From: Caballeronia concitans | GTDB lineage: Bacteria; Pseudomonadota; Gammaproteobacteria; Burkholderiales; Burkholderiaceae | DNA: 64,000 nt | NCBI RefSeq assembly: GCF_001544615.1 | Contig: NZ_FCNV02000013.1 | Location: 96,489 to 160,488 of the forward strand | Direction: 5' to 3' | Shown here: positions 53,570 to 63,932 of the stretch, in pieces | How positions within the stretch are numbered: the first letter of the stretch is position 1 | Layout of the letters: every line of letters begins with the position of its first letter | The notes under the pieces: model-generated | Databases searched by the model: none | The model's input: the letters and a program-made list of their open reading frames with translations, nothing else | What the model was told of the DNA's origin: nothing | Position numbers and translations under genes: made by a program

Positions 53570-54133
53570 ATGACTCGATCCCGTCTGCTGCACGTCACAC
53601 CGGAAACGCATCACGTCCAGATCGACCTCGTCTACGCGACCGATCGCAATTTCACCGGCAAGCCCATCTACAAGGCGCAGCACTGCCTGCTGCTCGAACC
53701 CGCCGAAGCCGCGCTGAGAAAGGCGGTCGACACCGCGCAGAGCTTCGGCATGACGCTTCGGATCTTCGACGCCTACCGTCCGCCGCAAGCGCAAAAGGTG
53801 CTGTGGGACTTTCTGCCCGATCCCAATTTCATCGCCGAACTCGGACGCGGCTCCAACCATAGCCGCGGCACGGCGGTGGACCTGACGCTCGTCGACGAAA
53901 ACGGCGAGGCGCTCGACATGGGCACCGGCTTCGACGCGATGGTCGCCGAATCCGCGCACTTCTACCCCGGCTTGCCGGCGCACGTGCAGCGCAACCGCAC
54001 GCTGCTGCTCGGCGTGATGCACGGCGCGGGCTTCACGCATATTCCGAGCGAGTGGTGGCACTACGAATTGCCCGGCTCGCGCGATCTCGCGCTCATCGAC
54101 AACGAAGAAAGCGGCCCGTTGCGGCTGATGTAA
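53570..54133 (+). CDS. ddpX: D-alanyl-D-alanine dipeptidase (VanX/DdpX)
   Basis: A 187-residue zinc dipeptidase that splits D-Ala-D-Ala. Zinc ligands His97 and Asp104 are in SNHSRGTAVDL and His164 in SEWWHYE, with catalytic Glu161. The conserved Arg70 is in IFDAYRPPQAQ. There is no signal peptide, so it acts in the cytoplasm on dipeptide brought in by the importer encoded just downstream. I chose the ATG at 53570, which gives the length of E. coli DdpX; the frame is open for 22 codons upstream. The same gene order (X-A-B-C-D-F) is known in E. coli. Confidence 0.93.
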   Translation: MTRSRLLHVTPETHHVQIDLVYATDRNFTGKPIYKAQHCLLLEPAEAALRKAVDTAQSFGMTLRIFDAYRPPQAQKVLWDFLPDPNFIAELGRGSNHSRGTAVDLTLVDENGEALDMGTGFDAMVAESAHFYPGLPAHVQRNRTLLLGVMHGAGFTHIPSEWWHYELPGSRDLALIDNEESGPLRLM

Positions 54134-54157
54134 TCCCCCATCCCGACAGGAGACGAG

Positions 54158-55759
54158 ATGACACACGGCGCGCGAAAAGTATTGGCGATGGCGGCACTCG
54201 CGGCGGCGCTGACGGCCACGTACACGCTTCCCACGCAGGCGGCCACGCCGAAGGACATGTTCGTGATGGCGACGCTGCTCGACGAATTCACGACGCTCGA
54301 TCCCGGCGAAATCTACGAACTCGTGCCCGAGGAGTACGTGGCGAACACGTATGACCGGCTGGTGCGCGTCGATCTGAAAGATCCGTCGAAGTTCAACGGC
54401 GACGTCGCGCAGTCGTGGACCGTGAGCCCCGACGGCCTCACGTTCACGTTCAAGCTTCGTTCCGGCCTCAAGTTCCATTCGGGCAATGCGCTCACGGCCG
54501 ACGACGTCGCGTGGTCCATCCAGCGCACCGCGTTGCTGGACAAGGGCGCGGCGGCGGTGCTCGCGGGCATCGGCATCACGAAAGCGAACGCGCTGCAGAA
54601 CGTGAAGAAGATCGACGATACGACCGTCGCCATCACCACCGATCAACGCTACGCGCCGACCTTCGTGCTCAACGTGCTCGGCTCGTGGCCCGCGTCGGTG
54701 GTGGATCGCAAGCTGGCGGAATCGCATCAGAAGGGCAACGACTACGGCAACGAATGGCTGAAGACGAACGAAGCCGGATCGGGTGCGTACAAGCTCGTGA
54801 AGTGGACCGCGAACGACAGCATCGTGCTGCAACGCTTCGACGGTTATCGTCTGCCGCTCGCGATGAAGCGCATCGTGCTTCGGCACGTGACCGAAGCCGC
54901 GAGCCAGCGCCTGATGATCCAGAACGGCGACATCGACGTGGCGCGCGATCTCAGCCCCGACGATCTCGACACGCTCTCGAAGAACGGGGTCATCAAGGCG
55001 ACGGCGGTGCCGCAAGCCACGCTCATGTATCTCGGCCTCAACAACAAGAATCCGAATCTCGCGAAGCCGGAAGTCTGGGAAGCGATGAAGTGGCTGATCG
55101 ACTATCAGGGCATCCAGAAGAACGTGATCCGCACGACCTACAAGGTCCACGAGACGTTCCTGCCCGAAGGCTTCCTCGGCGCGCTGAACGAAAATCCGTA
55201 TCACCAGGACGTCGCGAAGGCGAAGGCGCTGCTCGCGAAAGCGGGTCTCGCGAACGGCTTCAGCGTGAAGATGGACGTGCGCAACGATTACCCGTACAGC
55301 GAAATCGCGCAGGCGGTACAGGCGAATCTCGCGCTCGCGAACATCAAGGTGCAGCTCGTGCCCAGCGACAACAAGCAGACGCTAGGCCGATACCGCGCGC
55401 GGGCGCATGACATCTACATCGGCGAGTGGTCGGCGGATTACATCGATCCGCACAGCAACGCACAAGGTTTCGCGTGGAATCCGGACAACTCGGATGCGTC
55501 GAGCTTCAAGATGCTCGCGTGGCGCAACGCGTGGAATATTCCCGACTTGACGAAGGAAACCAACGCGGCGCTCGCCGAAAGCTCGACGGCCAAACGCGCA
55601 CAACTCTACGAAAAGATGCAGCGCGAGATGCTCGCGAAGTCGCCGTTCGTCATCATGTTCCAGAAGGTGTCGCAGGTGGCGGCGCGGCCGGACGTGAGCG
55701 GGCTGGAGGTCGGGCCGATCAACGATCTCGTGTCGTATCGCAATCTGAAGAAGCAGTGA
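54158..55759 (+). CDS. ddpA: Dipeptide ABC transporter substrate-binding protein (DdpA-like)
   Basis: A 533-residue periplasmic family-5 solute-binding protein. A signal peptide with a cleavable end TQA near residue 27 precedes the mature start ATPKDMFVMATLLDEFTTLDPG. Family blocks include PDGLTFTFKLRSGLKFHSGNALTADDV, quoted from residues near 90-115, and the C-terminal GEWSADYIDPHSNAQGF. It would deliver peptides to the DdpBC permease. The D-Ala-D-Ala assignment rests on the ddpX neighbour and gene order. It is 24 bases after ddpX and overlaps the ddpB start codon. Confidence 0.85.
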   Translation: MTHGARKVLAMAALAAALTATYTLPTQAATPKDMFVMATLLDEFTTLDPGEIYELVPEEYVANTYDRLVRVDLKDPSKFNGDVAQSWTVSPDGLTFTFKLRSGLKFHSGNALTADDVAWSIQRTALLDKGAAAVLAGIGITKANALQNVKKIDDTTVAITTDQRYAPTFVLNVLGSWPASVVDRKLAESHQKGNDYGNEWLKTNEAGSGAYKLVKWTANDSIVLQRFDGYRLPLAMKRIVLRHVTEAASQRLMIQNGDIDVARDLSPDDLDTLSKNGVIKATAVPQATLMYLGLNNKNPNLAKPEVWEAMKWLIDYQGIQKNVIRTTYKVHETFLPEGFLGALNENPYHQDVAKAKALLAKAGLANGFSVKMDVRNDYPYSEIAQAVQANLALANIKVQLVPSDNKQTLGRYRARAHDIYIGEWSADYIDPHSNAQGFAWNPDNSDASSFKMLAWRNAWNIPDLTKETNAALAESSTAKRAQLYEKMQREMLAKSPFVIMFQKVSQVAARPDVSGLEVGPINDLVSYRNLKKQ

Positions 55760-56823
55760 GCGCGTTGCCGTTCCTAGACCGCATGAGAGCCGCGAACGCG
55801 CATCGCGGCGGCGTGCGGATCGCGCTCGCGCTGATGCGCTGGACCGCGATGCTCGCCGTCACGTTCACCGGCCTGCTCGCGATCACGTTCTTCATCGGCC
55901 GCAAGATTCCGATCGATCCCGTGCTCGCGATACTCGGCGATCGCGCATCGGCGGCGGCGTATGCGGCGGCGCGCGTGCAGCTCGGCCTCGACAAGCCGCT
56001 CGTCGATCAATTCCTCATCTACGCGCGCGATGTGCTGCACGGCCATCTGGGCGTGTCGCTATTGACGGCGAATCCGGTCATCGACGACATCCGCCGCGTG
56101 TTTCCCGCGACGCTCGAACTCGCGACGCTCTCGACATTCATCGGCGTGACGATCGGCGTGCCGCTCGGCGTGATCGCGGCAGTGCGGCACAACCGAATCG
56201 TCGATCACGTCGCGCGCGTGATCGGCCTCGCGGGCAGTTCGGTGCCGGTGTTCTGGCTCGCGCTGATGGGCCTTCTGCTGTTCTACGCGCGTCTGCATTG
56301 GGTGTCGGGACCGGGGCGCATCGATCCGCTCTACGACGGCATGGTCGATACGCGCACGGGCAGCTTGCTGATCGATTCGCTCATCGCCGGCGAATGGGAT
56401 GTCTTCAAAAACGCGTTCTCGCACATCGCGCTGCCGGCGGGCGTGCTCGCGTTCTATTCCATCGCTTATCTCTCGCGCATGACGCGCTCGTTCATGCTCG
56501 AACAACTGAGCCAGGAATACGTGACGACCGCGCGCGCCAAGGGCCTGCCCGAGCGCCGCGTGATCTGGCGTCATGCGTTCGGGAATATCGCGGTGCCGCT
56601 TCTGACGGTGATCGCGCTTGCTTATAGCTATTTGCTGGAGGGATCGGTGCTGACGGAAATCGTGTTCGCGTGGCCGGGCATCGGCTCGTATCTGACGGGC
56701 GCGCTGCTCAACGGCGACATGAACGCGGTGCTGGGCAGCACGCTCGTGATCGGCGCGACGTTCATCGCGCTGAATCTTTTGACGGATGCGCTGTACCGCG
56801 TGTTCGATCCGCGCGCCCGCTGA
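55756..56823 (+). CDS. ddpB: Dipeptide ABC transporter permease (DdpB-like)
   Basis: A DppB-type inner-membrane permease with about six membrane segments. The start is taken as the GTG at 55756, which overlaps the ddpA stop by four bases (GTGA) and gives 355 residues; the ATG at 55783 gives 346. The cytoplasmic EAA loop, which docks with the ATPases, reads EYVTTARAKGLPERRVIWRHAF. The N-terminal region LAVTFTGLLAITFFIGRKIPIDP is typical of the family. Confidence 0.87.
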   Translation: MSALPFLDRMRAANAHRGGVRIALALMRWTAMLAVTFTGLLAITFFIGRKIPIDPVLAILGDRASAAAYAAARVQLGLDKPLVDQFLIYARDVLHGHLGVSLLTANPVIDDIRRVFPATLELATLSTFIGVTIGVPLGVIAAVRHNRIVDHVARVIGLAGSSVPVFWLALMGLLLFYARLHWVSGPGRIDPLYDGMVDTRTGSLLIDSLIAGEWDVFKNAFSHIALPAGVLAFYSIAYLSRMTRSFMLEQLSQEYVTTARAKGLPERRVIWRHAFGNIAVPLLTVIALAYSYLLEGSVLTEIVFAWPGIGSYLTGALLNGDMNAVLGSTLVIGATFIALNLLTDALYRVFDPRAR

Positions 56824-56841
56824 CATGGAGAACGCCTTCGC

Positions 56842-57780
56842 ATGCAAACGCCCGCCGGCCGCACGCCGATGAAGCCATCGCGAACGCCTTGGCGCGCATG
56901 GCTTTTGACCGACACGCCCGCGTCACCGCGACAGGCCGCGCTCGGCCGTGCGTATCGCCGGTGGCGGCGATTCGCGTCGAATCCGCTCAGCATGCTGGGA
57001 CTCGCGATTCTGCTGCTGCTCATCGTGGTCGCGGCGATCGGGCCGCTCGTCGTCACGCAGGACCCGCTGCGTCAGGTGCTCGCTGAACGCCTCACGCCGC
57101 CGGGCGCCGCGCACTGGTTCGGCACGGATCAGCTGGGTCGCGACATTCTGTCGAGACTCGTGCACGGTTCGCGCCTCACGCTCGCCATCGCGATGCTCGT
57201 CGTCGTGCTCGTGGTGCCGGTGGGCCTTTTGATTGGCACGGTGGCGGGCTATTGCGGCGGTTTCGTCGATACCGTGCTCATGCGCATTACCGATGTCGCG
57301 CTCGCGTTCCCGAAGATCGTGCTCGCGCTGGCCTTCGCAGCGGCGCTCGGACCGGGCGTGCTGAACGCGGTCATCGCGCTCTCCATCACCGCATGGCCGC
57401 CCTACGCGCGGCTCGCGCGCGCGGAATCGTTGAGGCTCACGGGCGCGGACTTCATCCACGCGGCGCGGCTCGCGGGGGCATCGCATACGCGGATCCTGCT
57501 GCGGTATATCGTGCCGCTGTGCTCGTCGTCGGTGATCGTGCGCGCGACGCTCGACATGGCCGGCATCATTCTCGCCGTCGCGGGGCTCGGCTTTCTGGGC
57601 TTAGGCGCGCAGCCGCCGAGCCCGGAATGGGGCTACATGGTCGCGTCGGGCCGCAACGTGCTGCTCGATGCGTGGTGGGTCGCGACCATTCCCGGCCTCG
57701 CGATTCTCGCGGTGAGCCTCGCGTTCAATCTGCTCGGCGACGGTCTGCGCGATGTCTTCGATCCGCGTCAGGGAGGCTGA
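56842..57780 (+). CDS. ddpC: Dipeptide ABC transporter permease (DdpC-like)
   Basis: A 312-residue DppC-type permease. It has an N-terminal polar stretch (1-45), a first membrane helix near 48-70, then PPGAAHWFGTDQLGRDILSRL, the diagnostic periplasmic motif of this family. The EAA loop is DFIHAARLAGASHTRILLRYI. It pairs with ddpB to form the channel. It lies 18 bases after ddpB, and ddpD begins one base after its stop. Confidence 0.88.
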   Translation: MQTPAGRTPMKPSRTPWRAWLLTDTPASPRQAALGRAYRRWRRFASNPLSMLGLAILLLLIVVAAIGPLVVTQDPLRQVLAERLTPPGAAHWFGTDQLGRDILSRLVHGSRLTLAIAMLVVVLVVPVGLLIGTVAGYCGGFVDTVLMRITDVALAFPKIVLALAFAAALGPGVLNAVIALSITAWPPYARLARAESLRLTGADFIHAARLAGASHTRILLRYIVPLCSSSVIVRATLDMAGIILAVAGLGFLGLGAQPPSPEWGYMVASGRNVLLDAWWVATIPGLAILAVSLAFNLLGDGLRDVFDPRQGG

Positions 57781-57781
57781 C

Positions 57782-58642
57782 ATGGACGACGCGCCACTCG
57801 CGGAGATCGACGGCCTGCAAGTCGCTTTCTCCGGTCACGACGGCGCGCTCACGCCTGCCGTGCGCGGCGTCTCGCTGACGCTGCGGCGCGGCGAACGGCT
57901 CGGCATCGTCGGGGAGTCGGGTTCGGGAAAGTCACTGACGGGGCGCGCGCTGCTCGGCCTCTTGCCGCCCGAAGCGAAGTGGTCGGCGAACGCGTTGCGC
58001 TTCGACGGCCACGATCTGCTCGCGATGAAACTGAACGAGCGCCGGCGCCTCTGCGGCACGCAGATGAGCATGATCCTGCAGGACCCGAAATACTCGCTCA
58101 ATCCGGTGATGACGGTCGCGCAGCAGATGCGCGAGACCATCGCGCGGCAGGGCGAGCGGCTCGGCCGGCGGGCGATGCGCGCACGCATCGTCGATTTGCT
58201 CGCGGCCGTGCATATCCGCGATCCCGAGCGCGTGGCGGACGCGTATCCGCACGAACTCTCGGGGGGCATGGGCCAGCGCGTGATGATCGCGATGATGGTC
58301 AGCAGCGGCCCGCGCCTCCTGATCGCCGACGAGCCGACCAGCGCGCTCGACGTCCTCGTGTCGATGCAGGTGCTCACCGTCCTCGACGAAATGATCGAGC
58401 GCCATCACACCGGCCTCATCTTCATCAGCCACGACCTGCCGCTCGTGATGTCGTTCTGCGATCGCGTCGCGGTGATGTACGGCGGGCGCGTCGTCGAAAC
58501 GTGCGCGGCGCGCGATCTGGGGGAGGCGCGTCATCCGTACACGCGCGGGCTCCTCGCCGCGAATCCGCCGCTCGCGAATCCGCCCGCCGAATTGCCGACC
58601 TTGCGGCGCGATCCGTCATGGCTCACGGAGATCACGCGATGA
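57782..58642 (+). CDS. ddpD: Dipeptide ABC transporter ATPase (DdpD-like)
   Basis: A 286-residue cytoplasmic ATPase of the DppD/OppD type. Walker A is GESGSGKS (44-51 region), the signature is LSGGMGQRVMIAMM, Walker B is LLIADEPTSALDV. The C-terminal HPYTRGLLAANPPL is typical of peptide importers. The start at 57782 has GGGAGG upstream. It overlaps ddpF by four bases. Confidence 0.9.
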   Translation: MDDAPLAEIDGLQVAFSGHDGALTPAVRGVSLTLRRGERLGIVGESGSGKSLTGRALLGLLPPEAKWSANALRFDGHDLLAMKLNERRRLCGTQMSMILQDPKYSLNPVMTVAQQMRETIARQGERLGRRAMRARIVDLLAAVHIRDPERVADAYPHELSGGMGQRVMIAMMVSSGPRLLIADEPTSALDVLVSMQVLTVLDEMIERHHTGLIFISHDLPLVMSFCDRVAVMYGGRVVETCAARDLGEARHPYTRGLLAANPPLANPPAELPTLRRDPSWLTEITR

Positions 58643-59376
58643 TCGACATCGACCGCGCGCATATCCGCTTTCGAACCCGGAGCGGTCACGTCGATGCGGT
58701 GCGCGAGGTGTCGCTGCGCATTGAGGAGGGCGAAGTGTTCGCGCTCGTCGGCGAGTCGGGCAGCGGAAAGTCGACGCTCTTGCGCGCGCTCGCGGGCCTC
58801 GTGCCGCTCGCGGGCGGCGCAATGCGCATCGGCGGGCAAGACGCGGCGCGGCGTCCGGCGCGCGACGTGCAGATGGTGTTTCAGGACCCGTATGGCTCGC
58901 TGCATCCGCGCTTCACGGTCGATAAGACGCTGCGCGAGCCGCTCGCGATCAACGGCATCGGCGATCAGGACGCGCGCATTCTCGCGGCGCTCGCCGAAGT
59001 CGGCCTCGGCCCGGCGTTCCGTTTTCGGTATCCGCATCAGTTGTCGGGCGGGCAGCGGCAGCGCGTGTCGATCGCGCGCGCGCTGATCGTCGAGCCGCGC
59101 GTGCTGCTGCTCGACGAGCCGACTTCCGCGCTCGACGTATCGGTGCAGGCGGAAATCCTCAACCTGCTGCGGCGTCTGCACGGCGAACGCAAGCTCACGA
59201 TGATCGTCGTGAGTCATAACCTCGCGGTGGTCGGTTTTCTGTGCGAGCGCATCGCGGTGATGCGCAACGGGGAAGTGGTGGAAGAGGCGGGCATCGAAGC
59301 GGTAAGGGCCCACGATGTTAAGCACGACTACACGCGCCGCCTTCTGCACGCGACGCAAGGCTATACGCGCAGCTAA
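58639..59376 (+). CDS. ddpF: Dipeptide ABC transporter ATPase (DdpF-like)
   Basis: A 245-residue second ATPase of the DppF/OppF type. Walker A is GESGSGKST, the signature LSGGQRQRVSIARAL, and Walker B VLLLDEPTSALDVS. It is shorter than many OppF proteins and lacks the C-terminal iron-sulphur extension that some have. The ATG at 58639 overlaps the ddpD stop; an in-frame ATG seven codons upstream is possible. It ends the ddp operon. Confidence 0.9.
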   Translation: MIDIDRAHIRFRTRSGHVDAVREVSLRIEEGEVFALVGESGSGKSTLLRALAGLVPLAGGAMRIGGQDAARRPARDVQMVFQDPYGSLHPRFTVDKTLREPLAINGIGDQDARILAALAEVGLGPAFRFRYPHQLSGGQRQRVSIARALIVEPRVLLLDEPTSALDVSVQAEILNLLRRLHGERKLTMIVVSHNLAVVGFLCERIAVMRNGEVVEEAGIEAVRAHDVKHDYTRRLLHATQGYTRS

Positions 59377-59599
59377 ACGCCGCTGGCAAGCGCCGTGTTG
59401 CGAAAACTCCGCAGACGCCGAACGGCCGTGCGCGAGTCCGAAGCGAGATCGCGCCCGCTGATAGAATACGAGATGGATTGTCGAGATGTGCCGAACAACG
59501 CGCGAGCGCGTCATTCCGGATGCCGTCCGACTTCAGGCTAACCCATGCAAATCGCGACAGACCGCGCCCGTTTCGGGTGAAAGCCGGTCGTAATCCCCG

Positions 59600-60576
<977 letters not shown>

Positions 60577-60581
60577 ACACC

Positions 60582-61502
60582 GTGAAATCACGCACCATCG
60601 ATCTCGTCGCGCCTTCTGGTTATCCGCAAGATCCGGCAGCCGTGGAGCGGGGCATCGGGCGATTGCGGGCGCAGGGCCACCACGTGCGGAACGTCGAAGC
60701 GACGCGGCGGCGCTTTCAGCGCTTCGGCGGCACCGACAGCGAGCGCGCCGCCGACCTCAACCGCCTCGCGGACCGGTCGAGCCGGCTGCCGGATATCGTG
60801 CTCGCCGTGCGCGGCGGATACGGCGCATCGCGCATCCTGCACGGCCTCGATTACGACGGCTTGCGGCGGCTCGCGGATGAGCCGGTCGTGCTCGTCGGCC
60901 ATAGCGATTTCACGGCGATCCAGTGCGCGCTGTACGCACGCGCCGCCGTCAAGACCTTTGGCGGTCCGATGTTTTCCAGCGATTTCGGCGCGGAACACGT
61001 CAGCACGTTCACAATGCACCACTTCTGGAACGCCATCTCGCATCCGAGCTTCACCGTGAAGAGCCAGACGCCGCAGCGCCTGTCGGTCGACGTGACCGGC
61101 ATGCTATGGGGCGGCAATCTCGCGATGCTCGCGGCGATGGTCGGCACGCCGTATCTGCCGCCCGTCGAGGGCGGCATTCTCTTCATCGAGGATGTGAACG
61201 AGCATCCGTTTCGCATCGAACGGATGATTTATCAACTGCATCAAGCGGGCGTGCTCGGACGGCAACAGGCGGTCGTGATGGGGGAATTCTCCGGCGGCCG
61301 CCTTTCGGAGTACGACAACGGCTACACGTTCGACGCGATGGTGGAGCAGATGAGGGCGGCGACAGGCGTTCCGTTCGTGACCGGCCTGCAATTCGGCCAT
61401 GTGGAGAAGCTGCTGACGCTGCCTTTTGGTGCAACGGCGCATCTCGTGGCAGACGAAGGCGGCTTCACGCTCACGATGAGCGACTATCCGCACCTGGCTT
61501 GA
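60582..61502 (+). CDS. ldcA: LD-carboxypeptidase (murein tetrapeptide carboxypeptidase)
   Basis: A 306-residue cytoplasmic S66 serine peptidase that removes the terminal D-alanine from recycled murein tetrapeptides. The nucleophile is S108 in VLVGHSDFTAI; the Glu is in FIEDVNEHPFRIERM, and the His in LQFGHVEKLLTLPFG. The start is a GTG at 60582. Length is normal. It releases D-Ala, which links it in theme to the ddp operon 1.2 kb upstream. A terminator follows. Confidence 0.94.
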   Translation: MKSRTIDLVAPSGYPQDPAAVERGIGRLRAQGHHVRNVEATRRRFQRFGGTDSERAADLNRLADRSSRLPDIVLAVRGGYGASRILHGLDYDGLRRLADEPVVLVGHSDFTAIQCALYARAAVKTFGGPMFSSDFGAEHVSTFTMHHFWNAISHPSFTVKSQTPQRLSVDVTGMLWGGNLAMLAAMVGTPYLPPVEGGILFIEDVNEHPFRIERMIYQLHQAGVLGRQQAVVMGEFSGGRLSEYDNGYTFDAMVEQMRAATGVPFVTGLQFGHVEKLLTLPFGATAHLVADEGGFTLTMSDYPHLA

Positions 61503-61511
61503 CGCGGGGAG

Positions 61512-61539
61512 AAGGGCGCTCCTCGATGAGCGCCTTTTT
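61512..61539 (+). terminator. Intrinsic terminator after ldcA
   Basis: A 7-base perfect stem (GGCGCTC / GAGCGCC), extended by a G-U and two A-T pairs, with a six-base loop, runs into five T residues. Confidence 0.85.
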
Positions 61540-61612
61540 AACGGGCCATGTACGCAACTAACCGTCTTTCTTTGCCGTATCCACGCTACAAAACGGTGCG
61601 AACGTCTGCCTT

Positions 61613-61626
61613 AGATTGTCAACAAA
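61613..61626. promoter_or_regulatory. Upstream operator half of a GntR-type site pair
   Basis: AGATTGTCAAC is the exact reverse complement of the segment at 61747-61757. Internally it reads ATTGT-CA-ACAAA, one mismatch from the palindrome ATTGT-NN-ACAAT. Confidence 0.6.
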
Positions 61627-61743
61627 ACGGTGCCGACAATGCTGACAAAAAATGCTGGAATCCGCGCAGAGGCTTGTCAGGAAAGGTTTGTGGCCCGATC
61701 GACGTCGCCTGAAACCCGCCTCCAGCCCGCGAATTTAAATTGA

Positions 61744-61775
61744 ATTGTTGACAATCTTTATGTCGATTCTAAGAT
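61744..61775 (+). promoter_or_regulatory. gntR promoter with embedded operator palindrome
   Basis: ATTGTTGACAAT (61744-61755) is a palindrome with arms ATTGT/ACAAT around a two-base centre. It contains a perfect TTGACA -35 (61748-61753); TAAGAT (61770-61775) lies 16 bases later as a fair -10. A regulator bound here would block RNA polymerase, which suggests autorepression. The related site at 61613 lies about 130 bases upstream and could allow looping. Confidence 0.65.
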
Positions 61776-61799
61776 GCCTAACATGCAAGCGAGCACATC

Positions 61800-62555
61800 A
61801 TGTCCGACGCTAAACCGAGTCCTGCACCGAACGCTTCAGCCGGCCCGATGAACGGCGCCGCCGCAGCGAATGCCGAGTCGATCGCCGAGAACATCCGCGC
61901 CGCGATCCTCGAGCATCGCCTGGCGCCCGGCGCGAAGCTGACCGAAGCGCAGTTGTGCGAAGTGTTCGATGTGAAGCGCGGTCCGGTCCGTCAGGCGCTC
62001 GCGCAACTGGCGAACGAACGGCTCGTCGATCTCGAGCCGAATCGCGGCGCGTTCGTCGCGAGTCCGTCGCTGCAGGAAGTGCATGAAGTGTTCGAGATGC
62101 GCCGGATCATCGAACTGGCGGTTGTCGAGCGGATCGGGAAAGGGCACGGCACGCGCCGGCTCAAGTCGATCAGCACGACCATCGGCCGTGAGCGGCGCGC
62201 GTTCGAAAACCACGACTTTTCCGCGTGGATCCGGCTGTCGGGCGAGTTTCACACCGAACTCGCCGCGCTCACCGGCAACACGGTGCTCTGCGATTGCCTC
62301 TCCGGACTCGTCGCGCGCTCGACGCTGATTTCGGCGCTGTATGAATCGCTCGGCAAGAGTTCGTGTTCTTTTGAGGATCACGAAGCAATCCTCGCCGCGC
62401 TAGATGCAGGCGATGCCGCGAAAGCCGCGGACCTCATGGCGCAGCATCTGCGCGATGTCGAATTGAAGATGCTCGAACGGCCCGCACGCGGCGCCGTCGA
62501 TCTGAAGGAAGTGTTTTCGCGCCCCGGCGAACGCGAGAAAGCGTTCGGCGCATGA
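61800..62555 (+). CDS. GntR-family transcriptional regulator with FCD domain
   Basis: A 251-residue DNA-binding repressor. The winged helix (about 25-90) includes LAPGAKLTEAQLCEVFDVKRGPVRQAL, of the FadR subgroup, and ANERLVDLEPNRGAFV. The C-terminal FCD ligand domain (about 95-220) has the His/Asp metal-site arrangement (HDFSAWIRLSGEFHTELAAL and EDHEAILAAL). Two palindromic candidate operators lie upstream, one over its own promoter. The next gene is an NCS1 permease, so the likely signal is a nucleobase, hydantoin or allantoin-type compound (inference). The ATG at 61800 gives a 25-residue polar extension before the helix-turn-helix. Confidence 0.92.
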   Translation: MSDAKPSPAPNASAGPMNGAAAANAESIAENIRAAILEHRLAPGAKLTEAQLCEVFDVKRGPVRQALAQLANERLVDLEPNRGAFVASPSLQEVHEVFEMRRIIELAVVERIGKGHGTRRLKSISTTIGRERRAFENHDFSAWIRLSGEFHTELAALTGNTVLCDCLSGLVARSTLISALYESLGKSSCSFEDHEAILAALDAGDAAKAADLMAQHLRDVELKMLERPARGAVDLKEVFSRPGEREKAFGA

Positions 62556-62871
62556 CGCGACAAAGCAGGACATAAACGACTGGAGACCGTGCCCACCCAA
62601 AGGGCGCGTGAATCGACGCATGCGCGAACACGCAGCATGCGCGCACTGAACGAAACGCTTGCAAGAGCGTGCAATGAAAGAAGGCCCATCGGCGGGTGAA
62701 CAGGCACGAGCCCGTTCGCTCTCGGCATCACGCCGTGGACCCGAGCAAATCCGAAGAGTACCGCGCGTGACCCGGCTCGTAGGCGGGCGCGCGAAGGTAT
62801 CCGATCGACGCTTGTCACCCCGAGCATTTGCCGCCTTTTCATTTTGCAAGCCGCCCATCGAAGGAGATGTC
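62556..62871 (+). other. Non-coding gap between gntR and the NCS1 permease gene
   Basis: This 316-base stretch has no supported gene. I see no convincing promoter, terminator or operator match to the gntR upstream palindrome. A clear AAGGAG ribosome binding site lies at its right end before the permease ATG. Confidence 0.5.
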
Positions 62872-63932
62872 ATGGCCCAGTTCAGTGCAACGCCCGGCAG
62901 TTCCGCGCTGCCGCCGTATGAGAACCAGTACGACGGACAATCCCCCGCGCACGAGACTGGCCTGCCAGCCGGTTATAGCGATCGCCTCTACAACGAAGAC
63001 CTCGCGCCGCTGAAGAACCAGACCTGGGGCGCGTACAACATCTTCGCGTTCTGGATGTCGGACGTGCATAGCGTCGGCGGCTACGTGTTCGCGGGCAGTC
63101 TCTTCGCGCTCGGTCTCACGAGCTGGCAAGTGCTCGTGTCGCTCCTGATCGGCATCGGGCTCGTGAACGTGCTGTGCAATCTCATCGCGAAGCCGAGCCA
63201 GGTGGCGGGCGTGCCGTATCCGGTCGCGTGCCGCGCGACTTTCGGCGTGCTCGGTGCGAACATTCCCGCTGTCATTCGCGGGCTGATCGCGGTGGCGTGG
63301 TACGGCATCCAGACGTATCTGGCGTCGAGTGCGCTCGTGATCGTCGTGCTGAAGTTCGTGCCTTCGCTCATGCCTTACGCCGATGTGCATCGCTACGGCT
63401 TCGTCGGGCTTTCCGCGCTCGGCTGGGCGGGGTTCATGCTGCTGTGGGTGCTGCAAGCCGTGGTGTTCTGGCGCGGCATGGAGATGATCAAGAAGTTCAT
63501 CGACTTCGCCGGTCCCGCTGTGTATGTCGTGATGTTCCTTCTCGCCGGCTATATGGTGTGGCGCGCGGGCATCCACAATATCGGGCTCAATCTCGGCGGC
63601 GTGAAGTATCACGGCATGGAAGTGGTGCCGGTGATGATCACCGCGATCTCGCTCGTCGTGTCCTATTTCTCCGGCCCGATGCTCAACTTCGGCGACTTCT
63701 CGCGCTACGGCAAGAGCTTTCGCAGCGTGAAGCGCGGCAACTTCTGGGGCCTGCCGGTCAACTTCCTGGCGTTCTCGCTCGTGACCGTCATCACGACCGC
63801 CGCGACCTTGCCGGTGTTCGGCCAGCTCATCACCGATCCGGTGGAAACAGTGGGCCGCATCGATCATCCGACCGCCGTGATTCTCGGCGCGCTGACGTTC
63901 ACCATCGCGACCATCGGCATCAAGGCGGATTC
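62872..63932 (+). pseudogene. NCS1-family nucleobase/allantoin-type permease, disrupted after about residue 353
   Basis: The gene starts at an ATG with AAGGAG nine bases upstream and encodes a membrane protein of the NCS1 nucleobase:cation symporter family. Typical motifs are SDRLYNEDLAPLKNQTWGAYN, MSDVHSVGGYVFAGSLFALGL and QVAGVPYPVACRATFGV. Nine or so hydrophobic segments are readable up to ILGALTFTIATIGI. Family members then continue with a further 120-140 residues (about N-I-V-A-N-F and three more helices), but here the sequence switches after base 63932 to unrelated DNA. The frame stays open to the window end by chance. The gene is probably interrupted by an insertion. Given the adjacent GntR gene, it would have imported the regulator's ligand. 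Confidence 0.7.
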
